A stretch of 64,000 nt of DNA. Source: WLMZ01 sp038227995. GTDB lineage: Bacteria > Actinomycetota > Acidimicrobiia > Acidimicrobiales > Ilumatobacteraceae. Shown here piece by piece: positions 25,058-34,361 of this stretch (its first letter is position 1; every line of letters starts with the position of its first letter). The position numbers and the translations under genes are program-made. The DNA lies in assembly GCA_038227995.1 (NCBI GenBank), contig JBBRPP010000024.1, positions 1 to 64,000 of the forward strand, given 5' to 3'. Under the pieces are notes generated by a model. It did no database searches, was not told the origin of the DNA, and worked only from the letters and a program-made list of their open reading frames with translations.

Positions 25058-25711
25058 ATGTGTTCGGTGAGTTCTCCCGTGCGGGTGATGGTGGTCGATG
25101 ACCACGAGGTCTTCGGGGTCAGCGTCGCGCGGGTGCTCAACGACGAGCCGGACATCGACGTGGTCGGCGCCGTGACGTCGATCGACGCCGCGATGGCACT
25201 GATGTCGGACGACATCGATGTCGTGCTGTCCGACTTCCGACTCGCGGTCGGTGACGGCGTGATGCTCACCAAGATGATCCTGCAGCGTTGGCCGCGAACG
25301 AAAGTCGTGATGCTGACGGCGTCGCACGACGAGGCCGTGCTGGCGGCGGCGCTGGAAGCGGGCTGTGCCGGATTCGTGACCAAGGCCGAATCGCTCGACA
25401 CCGTGCTGTCAGCAGTTCGCAGTGCAGCAATCGGCGAGGCGGTGATCACCCCCGCGCTGCTGGCTCGGCTGCTGCCTCGCCTGAGCGCGAAGCCGCGGGC
25501 CCGGCGCACGGATCTCACGACTCGAGAGCGAGAGGTCCTCACCCTCATCACGCGCGGTGGAAGCAATCAGGAGATCGCCGACCAACTCGGGCTGTCGAGA
25601 GACACCGTCCGCAACCACGTCGCCGCGGTGCTCTCGAAACTGGGTGTGAACTCCAAGCTGCAGGCGGCGGCCGCTGCCGTTCAACGTGGCCTCGTCGACC
25701 CGAGGTCGTGA
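25058..25711 (+). CDS. NarL/FixJ (LuxR-type) response regulator
   Basis: The 217-residue protein has a receiver with 'VMVVDDHEVFG', phospho-Asp in 'VVLSDFRLAVGDG', Thr in 'VMLTAS' and Lys in 'FVTKAES'. It ends with a LuxR helix-turn-helix ('LTTREREVLTLI', 'NQEIADQLGLSRDTVRNHV', 'LGVNSKLQAA'). It is the likely partner of the nearby HisKA_3-type kinase. Its end is 1 nt from the convergent stand-alone receiver gene. Confidence 0.93.
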   Translation: MCSVSSPVRVMVVDDHEVFGVSVARVLNDEPDIDVVGAVTSIDAAMALMSDDIDVVLSDFRLAVGDGVMLTKMILQRWPRTKVVMLTASHDEAVLAAALEAGCAGFVTKAESLDTVLSAVRSAAIGEAVITPALLARLLPRLSAKPRARRTDLTTREREVLTLITRGGSNQEIADQLGLSRDTVRNHVAAVLSKLGVNSKLQAAAAAVQRGLVDPRS

Positions 25712-26056
25712 TCAGTGAGCTGCGATGGCTGCGATCAGATCTTCGCCGTGCAGCTTGGAGACGATCGTGTTCATGCCGACATCGCGGGCGACCGATCGCG
25801 ATGCCGGGGTGACGAGTGCCGACATGACGACAATTCGACACACTCGTTCACGCGCTCTGACCTTGCGAATTGTCAACCGCAACCCAGGAAACCGCACGTC
25901 CATCGCGATGACATCGACGTCGTGAACGTCGACCAGTTCGATCAGCGCTTCTCCCGTCGAAGCCGTGCCGACGCACCTGAGTCCGGCATCCCCGATCAGA
26001 TCGCAGAGTGCGCTTGCGAAGGTCGGGTCGGCATCTCCGACGGCAACACGCAGCAT
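25712..26056 (-). CDS. Stand-alone receiver-domain protein
   Basis: The 114-residue product is a single receiver: 'VAVGDADPTFASALCDLIGDAG', putative phospho-Asp in 'VIAMDVRFPG', Ser in 'VVMSAL' and Lys in 'TIVSKLHG'. One of the two acidic-pocket residues appears as Gly-Asp-Ala-Asp. There is no output domain. ATG 26056 begins MLRVAVGD; the ORF continues to 26098. It is divergent from the hybrid PAS kinase, suggesting a phosphate sink or a modulator of the same pathway. Confidence 0.8.
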   Translation of the reverse strand: MLRVAVGDADPTFASALCDLIGDAGLRCVGTASTGEALIELVDVHDVDVIAMDVRFPGLRLTIRKVRARERVCRIVVMSALVTPASRSVARDVGMNTIVSKLHGEDLIAAIAAH

Positions 26057-26177
26057 CGCATCTCCTCTCCGGGCCGGGATTGTCGACGCCATCATCAACC
26101 GAATGCCGCAGGGCCGACAGAGATCAACGGCTCACCGCGCCGTAGCGCGTCCGCACCAGAAGCACAGAACTAGCGAC

Positions 26178-28208
26178 ATGTCGGTCAGCGACATCGACCC
26201 GATTCGCGAAGGCATGCATCTGCTCGGAATTGCCGTCGCCACCATCGACGAGCACGGTCATTTCCTTGCCGCGGACGCCAACGTGTGCGCCATGCTCGGA
26301 CGGACAGAACGAGAACTGATCGAGCTCTCGGACCTCATTGCGTGCATTGCGCCCGCGGATCGCCAGACAGCCGTTGGTGAACGCGCCGAACGACGCGGCC
26401 GGCCACCGCAGGCTCACGACTACGCACTCTCACTGCTCGCCAGCACCGGAGAGCTCATCCCGACCGAACTCGCGATGGTCCCGACGATGTGGCACGACGG
26501 CACCCCGGCGTTCTTGGTTGTCATCCACGACCTTCGCCAACGCCGAGCCCGCGAAGCCCTTGCGGAACGCTACGCGCTGCTGGTCGAAGCCATGCCCGTC
26601 GGAGTGATCATCTGGGACACCAACGATGTCACCGATGCGAACGACCTGGTCCTCGTCTCGGCCAATGCTGCAGCGAATGCAGCGGTCCGGTTCGATCTCG
26701 GCGCGCGGGCCGGAGAGAAGGTGTCCGCGATCTTCAAATCCGACCGGCCCTTCGAGAACGCCGGCCGCATCCTCGGGATGCGGGACACGGGCCGGATCGA
26801 ACACTTCGCCGATCTGATCGTCGGTCGACGGAACTCCCCGCTCGGGATCTATCGGCACAGCGCGGTCTCGCTGCCCGGCGGCGTGGTGGCCAACCTGTTG
26901 CTCGACATCACGACCGTCCGGGCCGAAGTGCAGCAACGTCGACAGATGCTCGAGCGTCTCGTCGACGCCGGCGACGAGGAACGACGAAACCTGGCGATGG
27001 GTGTTCACGATGACCCGATCCAGCAGATCGCTGCCGCGTCGCTTCTGGTCGACGCGCTTCGGCGAAACCCTGACACGCCGCAACGCGAGGACCGGATGGC
27101 GACCGTGCAGACCTCGCTGCGCACGGCGATGACCAGCTTGCGTCGGCTCGTGTTCGAGCTCAGCCCGCCTGAACTCGTCGAGTCCGGTTTGGAAGCCGCG
27201 CTGAGGAGCGCCTCCGACTACCTCTTTGCCGAAACCGAGACCGTGGCATCGATCGACGTCGAACTCGTTCACGAGCCGGAACTCGCCGTTCAGACAGCCG
27301 CGTTTCGCATCGCGGCCGAGGCGCTCACCAACGCCCGCAGGCACGCGCTCGCCACGCGCGTCACGGTTCGGCTGTCGGAATCGGCCGGCGCTGTCCAGCT
27401 TGCGGTGACCGACGACGGCATCGGATTCGACGAGCGAGCGCGCACCGGTCACATCGGGTTGCGGAACATGCGTGAACGCGCGACGTCACTCGGCGGCAGC
27501 TACGAGCTTCGATCGGGACCGGCCGGCACCACGGTGACCGCCTCGCTACCGCTCGACGGCCGGTCCGCTTTGGACCAGGTGGTGATCGCCGCCGTCGAGC
27601 TTCCCCCGTTGCTGCACAGCGAGATCGAATCGATTCGTGACGAGCTGGAAAGCCTGCGTGCGGCCAATGCCGACGAGCGGGTTCGGGCGGAGCGGATCCA
27701 GAAGCGGCTGACCGGATTGGTTGCTGTGTGGTCGGTCTTCGACGACCTCTCGCTGGGTCTCGACGAGTTCCTGCCCGCAGCGGCACGCGTCGTTGCCGAG
27801 GTGTTTCCTGACGCATGCGGGATTCGCCTCGCATCACTGGACGGCGAAGTGCTGCAGCGTGCGGCGAGTTGGCACCCGATCCCCGAGCAACTCGAATTCC
27901 TCGACCGGTACCTGTTCGTCGACCGCCCTCGCGGCGATTCGTACGGCTGGGTGGTGTACTCCAGCAATCGGCCGCTCTTCGTGGACGATCCAGCCCGCAT
28001 GTGGATCGCCGATGAAGCGGAAGCTCGCGTGCATGCACCATTCGAGGTGCACGCCGCACTCATCGTGCCGATCAGACTCGGGCTGCAGTCGATCGGCACG
28101 ATCACGATCGCTCGCGATGTGACCGAGCGCCCGCTCGGCAACGACAACATCTTGCCGTTGCAGACCATCGCCGATCACCTCGGTCGGGCGATCGCGGTGC
28201 GGACCTGA
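26178..28208 (+). CDS. PAS-PAS-HisKA_3 histidine kinase with C-terminal GAF domain
   Basis: The 676-residue cytoplasmic kinase has two PAS-like regions (about 10-125 and 135-255). A HisKA_3 dimerisation segment contains 'DEERRNLAMGVHDDPIQQIA' (phospho-His) and 'LRRLVFELSPPEL'. The HATPase domain has 'EALTNARRHA', 'TDDGIGFD' and 'GLRNMRERATSLGG'. After the catalytic core a short coiled coil precedes a GAF domain (about 520-670). A GAF after the kinase core is an uncommon order. There is no transmembrane segment. It most likely phosphorylates the LuxR-type regulator at 25.1 kb. Confidence 0.88.
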   Translation: MSVSDIDPIREGMHLLGIAVATIDEHGHFLAADANVCAMLGRTERELIELSDLIACIAPADRQTAVGERAERRGRPPQAHDYALSLLASTGELIPTELAMVPTMWHDGTPAFLVVIHDLRQRRAREALAERYALLVEAMPVGVIIWDTNDVTDANDLVLVSANAAANAAVRFDLGARAGEKVSAIFKSDRPFENAGRILGMRDTGRIEHFADLIVGRRNSPLGIYRHSAVSLPGGVVANLLLDITTVRAEVQQRRQMLERLVDAGDEERRNLAMGVHDDPIQQIAAASLLVDALRRNPDTPQREDRMATVQTSLRTAMTSLRRLVFELSPPELVESGLEAALRSASDYLFAETETVASIDVELVHEPELAVQTAAFRIAAEALTNARRHALATRVTVRLSESAGAVQLAVTDDGIGFDERARTGHIGLRNMRERATSLGGSYELRSGPAGTTVTASLPLDGRSALDQVVIAAVELPPLLHSEIESIRDELESLRAANADERVRAERIQKRLTGLVAVWSVFDDLSLGLDEFLPAAARVVAEVFPDACGIRLASLDGEVLQRAASWHPIPEQLEFLDRYLFVDRPRGDSYGWVVYSSNRPLFVDDPARMWIADEAEARVHAPFEVHAALIVPIRLGLQSIGTITIARDVTERPLGNDNILPLQTIADHLGRAIAVRT

Positions 28209-28357
28209 CGTAGCGCGCCCGCGTCGTCGCAGTGATGCCGGCGCGGTGTGCAACTTCCGTTCTGGCGCGTCTATCGGGCGAGTTCAACTTCAGGCATTGT
28301 TGTACACAGGTGGAACCGTTGCGCGGCAACGTGACAGGCGGAGAGGGACGGCAGCTC

Positions 28358-29620
28358 ATGTTGATGCGCAGGAAACGCTCACGGGAGACGACGACCGTCG
28401 AACCGTGGCACGACGCGTTCGTGAGCAGCGTCAGCGAGCTGATCACTGTGCACGACTCGGACGGCACAGTTCTCTACGTCACGCCATCCGTCTCTCGCTT
28501 CGCCGGCTCACCCGCCAGTGCGAGCATGCGGAGCAAGGACGCACTGATCGCGATCCACCCCGATGACCGGCAGGGCGTGCGAGACGCGTTCCACGCGTGG
28601 ACCGGCGATGCGCTGTCGACGGAGTCCGTGCAGTACCGGGCTCGGCGCAGCGATGGCAGCTGGCGCACGATGGAGGCCGTCGGTCAGAGCTTTCCGACGG
28701 CTGACGGCGGACGCGGCGTGGTGGTGACATCACGTGACTGCACGTTGTCCGACGCAAACGTCGGCGCAAGGTTCATCAGTGAGCTGCTGCTGCAGCGCGC
28801 CATCGAGGCGGGCGAGTTCGTCGTCCACTATCAGCCGGAGATGGACATCGCCACCGGCGAGCTCCGCGGGTTCGAGGCCCTTGCCCGATGGGAGGACCCC
28901 AATCGCGGCATCGTCATGCCCGATGCGTTCATCGAGCTGGCCGAGACCACGGGGCTCATCGTCCCGCTGGGACGCGCGATCCTGACGCTGGCGTGCCAGC
29001 AAATGGCCACGCTGCACCGGTCGATCCCGTGCGGGACCGTGCGACCGTGGATCTCCGTCAACGTGTCAGGGTGTCAGCTGACTCGCCCCGATTTCGTCGA
29101 CGAGGTCGCGTCCGTCCTCCAGGCGAGCGGGCTCGATCCCGACACGCTGTGGCTGGAGATCACCGAGACGGTGCTGATGGCTGATCTCGACGCCAGCCGC
29201 AGGGCGTTGGACCGCCTTCGCGGGCTGGGCGTCCACATGTCGATCGACGACTTCGGTACCGGATGGTCCTCGCTCGCACAGCTCAAACGCTTCCCGGTCG
29301 AACAACTCAAGATCGACCGGTCGTTCACGGCAGGCGTCGGACGTGATGCGGACGACACGACCATCATCACCGCGATCATCGCAATGGCCCACTCGCTCGG
29401 CATTTCCGTGGTCGCCGAAGGGGTCGAGACGACGACTCACCTCGCCGCGCTCGGCCAGTTGCGTTGCGACATCGGCCAGGGTTACCTGTGGAGCCGGCCG
29501 ATGCCGTTCGACACGATCGCGTCGTGGACGGAACAGCACCCTCGTTGGACGCCGACGGAACTGTTCCGGCCGCCAGCTCTCGTGGAACGAGTGCGAATGC
29601 TGGAGTCGGCCGGCTGCTGA
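28358..29620 (+). CDS. PAS-EAL cyclic-di-GMP phosphodiesterase
   Basis: The 420-residue protein has an N-terminal PAS domain (about 20-130) and an EAL domain (about 145-405). Its catalytic set looks complete: 'FEALARW', 'VNVSG', 'LEITET', 'DDFGTGWSSL', 'LKIDRSF', 'VVAEGVET' and 'DIGQGYLWSRP'. It should hydrolyse c-di-GMP to pGpG in response to a ligand sensed by the PAS. ATG 28358 is preceded by a GGAGAGG ribosome-binding site; an in-frame upstream ATG at 28232 has none. Confidence 0.9.
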   Translation: MLMRRKRSRETTTVEPWHDAFVSSVSELITVHDSDGTVLYVTPSVSRFAGSPASASMRSKDALIAIHPDDRQGVRDAFHAWTGDALSTESVQYRARRSDGSWRTMEAVGQSFPTADGGRGVVVTSRDCTLSDANVGARFISELLLQRAIEAGEFVVHYQPEMDIATGELRGFEALARWEDPNRGIVMPDAFIELAETTGLIVPLGRAILTLACQQMATLHRSIPCGTVRPWISVNVSGCQLTRPDFVDEVASVLQASGLDPDTLWLEITETVLMADLDASRRALDRLRGLGVHMSIDDFGTGWSSLAQLKRFPVEQLKIDRSFTAGVGRDADDTTIITAIIAMAHSLGISVVAEGVETTTHLAALGQLRCDIGQGYLWSRPMPFDTIASWTEQHPRWTPTELFRPPALVERVRMLESAGC

Positions 29621-29656
29621 GTCGCCGAGGGTGGCTGGACGCGTCATGATGTACGC

Positions 29657-31378
29657 GTGAGTGCGACCGGGAATCGGGCGACCAACAACGGTGACGACCC
29701 CGCGTTGACGCGGTTCGATGCAACGGCCGCGTCCACGTTCGCCGTTCTGTGCCACCTCACGGTCGGCGATCATGTCGCGTCAGAACGACTGCTCGCCGAC
29801 GTCTACATCGGTCGCGGCGAACTGGCCGTCTCGACCGACGCGGCAACCGCGTTGACGTTGCGCGCCCACCAGGTGTATCTCGCCGACGCCGCTGACACCG
29901 CTGACACAGGCTCGCCGCGCTCGGTGCACATCCTCGCCAACCTCACTCCTGCCGAGCGAGTCGCATTGAGCCTGGCGGAGATCGAACACCAGACGCTTCC
30001 CACGATCGCGCAGGTCCTGGGTGTCGACGGTGCCACGGCTGAGGTCATCCTCGATGCTGCTCGAGGTGCCGCATCGGTGTCGATCCTCGGAGAGTCCGTG
30101 CGCGACGCATTCCGCCACACCGAGGTCTGGATGGACGATGGCGTCCAGCAACGCGTGCGCGCTGCACTCGAGACCAGCGTCGGCCGGGCCAATGAATCGC
30201 TGCGCCGCAGCGCGACCCGCCGGTCGCGATACGCAGTTCGCTCTGCCGCGGCCGTCGCTGGAATCGCGCTGGCCGGCGGTGCGGTCTGGGCCGTGACCTC
30301 TCCGGGCACATCGCCGACCTCCGCTGTGCCGCGCGTGACCACGATCACCATGGCGGCCGACCTCACCGACTCGCAGAGCGTCCGGCCCGACTCGATCGTC
30401 CGGTTCTCGAACGGTCACATCGGTCTGACCTGGCGCGGCGACTGCAATCGACCGGCAGCCAGCGTCGAGGTCGTGTCCACCAAGCACGGTGTCGGCATCA
30501 AGCTGGAGACCGGTGCGTTTCCCGTGGTGAGTTGCGTCGGCATGCCAACGCGGTGGTCGGCCGTGGTGGATCCCGCCAACGCGAAGCTCGGCAAAGGCCC
30601 GATCCTGCCGCTGCTCGATGCATCAACGCTCGATACCGCTTTCAGCAGCTACTCCGCCGCGGCCGCACCCGAGAACGACGGCGTGTCGACCTCCAACGAT
30701 CGCGACGTCGCTCTCACCTCGTCGCTGCTCGATGCACAGGGGCACCCCTGGACGTTCGTTACCGACTGCCGACGCCTTCGCAACATCGCATACGCCTCGC
30801 CGAACGGGCCGCTGTTCGAATCCCGCCTGACCGAGATCGGTCGGGCCTGCGCGTCGGAGGACAACGTTCCGCGACTGGTCAGCACCGACGGCACACGCTT
30901 CCCGCACACCGACGGTGGCACGCCGGCAGGAGCAACCGATTGCGAAGGTCCTGCCGGTTCCGCGACCGACCTCGCGTACACGCAGCCGCTGACGACGATC
31001 GTCGGCGACGGTCACCTGTCGACGTGGGATGGTTGCCGTGTGCGCAGCGGCGTCATCTTCACCACACCTCTGCCCGCGGTGTGCGGCTGGCGGTCGGCAC
31101 GCACGATCACCTTCGCGCGCGCAATCGGCGAGCCGATGGGCTCGAGCACGCTGACATTCATCCGCGACCCGCAACATGTCGTGCCCGGCGAGCGAGCCCC
31201 GCTGCTGTTCTACACCGACATGCCCGTGAAGGCTCACGACACCGGGATCCGGTTCGACACCGACCAACTCTGGCTCTCCCCCGACAACCCCGATGCGTTG
31301 TATGTCGTGACCTCCACGGGCGTCGAGCGATGGCCGCTGTTCACGGGCACGGCGGGCTGCTCGGGTGCGTCGTCGTAG
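29657..31378 (+). CDS. Membrane protein with sigma-factor-like N-terminus and extracytoplasmic domain (copy 1)
   Basis: The 573-residue product has three parts. The cytoplasmic N-terminus resembles an ECF sigma factor: region 2-like 'FDATAASTFAVLCHLT' near 20-35 and region 4-like 'LTPAERVALSLAEIE' then 'IAQVLGVDGATAEVI' near 96-131. One transmembrane helix lies at about 194-213. A roughly 350-residue extracytoplasmic domain follows, with 'CNRPAASVEV', 'SCVGMPTRW', 'STWDGC' and paired cysteines. The helix-turn-helix lacks the usual basic recognition helix, so DNA binding is doubtful. It is tandem with a diverged paralogue. The GTG start is the only one preceding the sigma-like part. Confidence 0.7.
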   Translation: MSATGNRATNNGDDPALTRFDATAASTFAVLCHLTVGDHVASERLLADVYIGRGELAVSTDAATALTLRAHQVYLADAADTADTGSPRSVHILANLTPAERVALSLAEIEHQTLPTIAQVLGVDGATAEVILDAARGAASVSILGESVRDAFRHTEVWMDDGVQQRVRAALETSVGRANESLRRSATRRSRYAVRSAAAVAGIALAGGAVWAVTSPGTSPTSAVPRVTTITMAADLTDSQSVRPDSIVRFSNGHIGLTWRGDCNRPAASVEVVSTKHGVGIKLETGAFPVVSCVGMPTRWSAVVDPANAKLGKGPILPLLDASTLDTAFSSYSAAAAPENDGVSTSNDRDVALTSSLLDAQGHPWTFVTDCRRLRNIAYASPNGPLFESRLTEIGRACASEDNVPRLVSTDGTRFPHTDGGTPAGATDCEGPAGSATDLAYTQPLTTIVGDGHLSTWDGCRVRSGVIFTTPLPAVCGWRSARTITFARAIGEPMGSSTLTFIRDPQHVVPGERAPLLFYTDMPVKAHDTGIRFDTDQLWLSPDNPDALYVVTSTGVERWPLFTGTAGCSGASS

Positions 31379-31390
31379 TTGGGCGGTCGG

Positions 31391-33280
31391 ATGACCGAGC
31401 GTGTCGACGCCACCGCCGCACACGTGTTCGCGACGCTGTGTCATCTGACCGGCGGTGAACGTGCCGTCGCCGAACGGTTGCTGGTCGAGTGCTACCTCAC
31501 CCGGTACCAGCCGGGCCAACCGCACGACGCGCTCGCCAGCCACGCACTGGTCGACACTGCCCACCGCATCTACCTCGCGACGATGCAACGCGTCGCCCAA
31601 CCCACTCTCGAGCCCGTCGGCGCTGTCCGTCAGCTCGGAGAACACGACTGGTTGCGCGAACAGTGGGCGTCGCGCGGTCTGACCAACCTCAACGCGCAGC
31701 AGCGAGCAGCACTCCACCTCGTGATGGTCGAAGGCCGCTCGCTCACCGCCGCAGCGTCGATCATGGACACAACGGTCGACGAGACGAACGAGCTCGTCAC
31801 CCAGGCTCGCGGGTTGCTCGGTGACCTCGATGATGGCGGCGTGCGCGAGGCCTTCATCCACACCGAGGTCTGGCTCGACGACACAGTCCGCGAGCGGATC
31901 GAGGCGGCCCTCACAGAGCGAGATCTGGCGCACTCCCGGCCGCCCAGACGATCCGGTTCTGCCCTGACGCGCCGCAACGCACTGGTGGTCGGAGCGGTCG
32001 TCGGGATCCTCGCCGCGCTGGTCGCTCACTGGATGTTCGACGCCGGTACCCACGACGGGACGCCGATCACGTTCGACGTTCCGACAGCATCGGCGGTTGC
32101 GCCTCCGTTGAGCGACAGTGCCCCGCTTCGGGAGAGCACCACGGTCCTCGATGCCGCGGGAAACGTGGTGAGCGAGCAGGAGTTCGGCCCCGACGGGACA
32201 CCACAGAGCTCGACGGTCTTCCTCGCCAACGATCTCACCGACATCGCCGGGGTGCATCCGGACGCGATCGTCCGCTACGACGACGGATCGATCGGCGTGT
32301 CGTGGACCGGTCCGTGCAACCGTCCCGCAGCCGAGATCCGCGTGACCATCGCCGCTGCGGGCGCCGAGTTGCAGCTGGACACCGGGGCGTTCGCAGTCGA
32401 CAGTTGCGTCGGCATGCCCAGCACGTGGACCGCCCTCATCCGGCCACAGCTCGGGGCGATCCGTGGGCCGATCGTGCCCGTGACCGACGGAGCCGTCGAC
32501 ACATCCTTCACGAACTTCTCCAGCCTCCCTGCGACAGCGACATCCGCAGCACACGCAGCCCAGTCGTTGGGTGCCAACTCGATCGCGGTGTCGTCGGCGT
32601 TGGTCGACAGGGCAAACCGTCCGTGGGCCTACGTCTCGGGCAGCAGCTGCACCGTGGCAACGACCTCGTACCAGTCTCCGGTCGGCCCGATCTTCGAAGT
32701 CGTCAGAACGAGCGACGACGCCACCTCGTCGTCGCCATCACCGTTCGCGCGCTGCTTCGGACACCGACTCGTCGGCCCGGACGGCGCCCGCTTCCCCCAG
32801 CCGGTGGCCGCTGACACATTCGGTCGCCCGGCTCCCGTCGACTGCCACGGCCCGTACGGCTCGGCCACCGATGTGCCGGCTCAGCGTCCGTTCACAACGC
32901 AGTCATACGACGGCGACTGGTCGACGTGGGACAACTGTCTGGTCAACAGCGACGTGATCCATTCGAAGAGCGTCTGGCCGGCGTGCGGATGGACGAACGT
33001 GCGCGTCGTGCGTTTCGCCGACACGCTCGGCGATCGGATCGGTCCGGTCGCCCGCACGCTGACCTACGTGCGCGATCCCGACGCGGTCGTGCCCGGCGAG
33101 CGGCCGGCGTTCATCCCGTTCGCTGCGCTCCCGGTCGCGGCGTACGACACCGGCATCCGCTTCGGGGTTCATCACCTGTACCTGGTGCGTGGATCGACCG
33201 ACGTGATCTACCTCGTGACCGGCGCGGGCGCCGAGCAGTGGTCGCGACTGACGGATCCGCCGGACTGCAGCGGGCTGTAG
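31391..33280 (+). CDS. Membrane protein with sigma-factor-like N-terminus and extracytoplasmic domain (copy 2)
   Basis: The 629-residue paralogue repeats the same layout. It has 'VDATAAHVFATLCHLTGGER' (5-24), 'LNAQQRAALHLVMVEGRSL' (100-118), the shared 'VREAFIHTEVWLDD' (151-164) and a helix at about 196-213. The extracytoplasmic domain of about 410 residues has 'CNRPAAEIRV', 'SCVGMPSTW', 'STWDNC' and 'PACGW', matching copy 1 cysteine for cysteine in the visible motifs. A Ser/Thr-rich linker follows the helix. The copies are clearly diverged, so the duplication is old. The pair likely forms one operon (12-nt gap). Confidence 0.7.
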   Translation: MTERVDATAAHVFATLCHLTGGERAVAERLLVECYLTRYQPGQPHDALASHALVDTAHRIYLATMQRVAQPTLEPVGAVRQLGEHDWLREQWASRGLTNLNAQQRAALHLVMVEGRSLTAAASIMDTTVDETNELVTQARGLLGDLDDGGVREAFIHTEVWLDDTVRERIEAALTERDLAHSRPPRRSGSALTRRNALVVGAVVGILAALVAHWMFDAGTHDGTPITFDVPTASAVAPPLSDSAPLRESTTVLDAAGNVVSEQEFGPDGTPQSSTVFLANDLTDIAGVHPDAIVRYDDGSIGVSWTGPCNRPAAEIRVTIAAAGAELQLDTGAFAVDSCVGMPSTWTALIRPQLGAIRGPIVPVTDGAVDTSFTNFSSLPATATSAAHAAQSLGANSIAVSSALVDRANRPWAYVSGSSCTVATTSYQSPVGPIFEVVRTSDDATSSSPSPFARCFGHRLVGPDGARFPQPVAADTFGRPAPVDCHGPYGSATDVPAQRPFTTQSYDGDWSTWDNCLVNSDVIHSKSVWPACGWTNVRVVRFADTLGDRIGPVARTLTYVRDPDAVVPGERPAFIPFAALPVAAYDTGIRFGVHHLYLVRGSTDVIYLVTGAGAEQWSRLTDPPDCSGL

Positions 33281-33298
33281 CCGGTCAGGACGATTGGG

Positions 33299-34282
33299 TC
33301 AGGACGACGACGGTGCGGGCGGCGGCATCCGGCCACCACCCTGGTTGACGTGCAGCTGCTGCAGCGCGAGCAGATCCTGGAACTGCTTCTCCATGCCGTT
33401 CGGTGATCCGTCGAGGAACATCACATTGCCCTTGCCGTGTTCGGCGACGTGGCGGATCGATTCCGTCCACATGCTGAACAGGATCAGGGCCGAGTCGACG
33501 TGGTTGTTCTCCATCTCGCGTGCGGCCTGAGCCAGACCACGAGCCACCTCTTCACGGAACAGCGCGACGCCCTGGCCGCGCAGCTGGGCTGCGGTGCGCT
33601 CGGCTTCGGCCGCGATCCGGATCGCGGTACCTTCGGCTTCGGCTTCCTTGGTCTTGCGGATCAACAGCGCATCGCCTTCGTTTGTCGCGGCGGCCTTGAG
33701 GTTGTTCGATGCGACCACCTGCGCCATCGACGTCGTGATGGCTTGGTCGAAGGTGATGTCGTTGAGCTGGAGATCGATCAGGTGGTAGCCCCACGTCTCG
33801 AGCGTCACGTCGAGGTTCTCCTTGACCTCTTTGACGATCTCGCCGCGCAGACCGAGGATCTCGGCCTGCTTCATCGTCGCCACGAAACCACGGGTGCTGC
33901 CCTCGACGCTGCGCACCATCGCGGTCAGGAAGTCCTTCTCGCTGACGAACTTGAAAGCCACGTTCTTGATGGTCACCTCGTCCTCGGCGACGACGCTGTA
34001 CACCATCATCGCCGTGAAGTAGACGTTCGCCTGGTCTTGCGTGATGGCCTGGAACTGCAGCTCGACAGCGCGGTTCTGGATGCTGATGCGGCGGAAGACC
34101 TTCTCCGCGAACGGGATCAGGAAGTTGAGCCCAGTGCGCTTCACCGAGTGGAACTTGCCGAAGACCGTCGTGACGGCGACCGTGCCCTGCGGAACCGTCT
34201 TCACCGACGACAGGATCAGGAACAGGACGACCGCGGCAATGACGATGTAGGCGATGACCGCGCCGCTGATGGCTGCGAACAT
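33299..34282 (-). CDS. SPFH/Band 7 (stomatin-like) membrane protein
   Basis: The 327-residue protein has one N-terminal transmembrane helix (about 5-24), then an SPFH domain with 'VPQGTVAVTTVFGKFH', 'RTGLNFLIPFAEKV' and 'QNRAVELQFQAITQDQ'. A long Ala/Glu-rich coiled region ('ALLIRKTKEAEAEGTAIRIA') and a Gly/Pro/Ser C-terminus follow. Such proteins form oligomeric rings in membrane microdomains. ATG 34282 has an AAAGGAG ribosome-binding site 6 nt upstream; the frame extends to 34309. Confidence 0.9.
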   Translation of the reverse strand: MFAAISGAVIAYIVIAAVVLFLILSSVKTVPQGTVAVTTVFGKFHSVKRTGLNFLIPFAEKVFRRISIQNRAVELQFQAITQDQANVYFTAMMVYSVVAEDEVTIKNVAFKFVSEKDFLTAMVRSVEGSTRGFVATMKQAEILGLRGEIVKEVKENLDVTLETWGYHLIDLQLNDITFDQAITTSMAQVVASNNLKAAATNEGDALLIRKTKEAEAEGTAIRIAAEAERTAAQLRGQGVALFREEVARGLAQAAREMENNHVDSALILFSMWTESIRHVAEHGKGNVMFLDGSPNGMEKQFQDLLALQQLHVNQGGGRMPPPAPSSS

Positions 34283-34361
34283 GAAAGCTCCTTTGGAACA
34301 ACCGCACACGCGTGTGCACGACGGTGAAAGCCTAGGCGATGAGGCTGATTACTCTTCGCGC

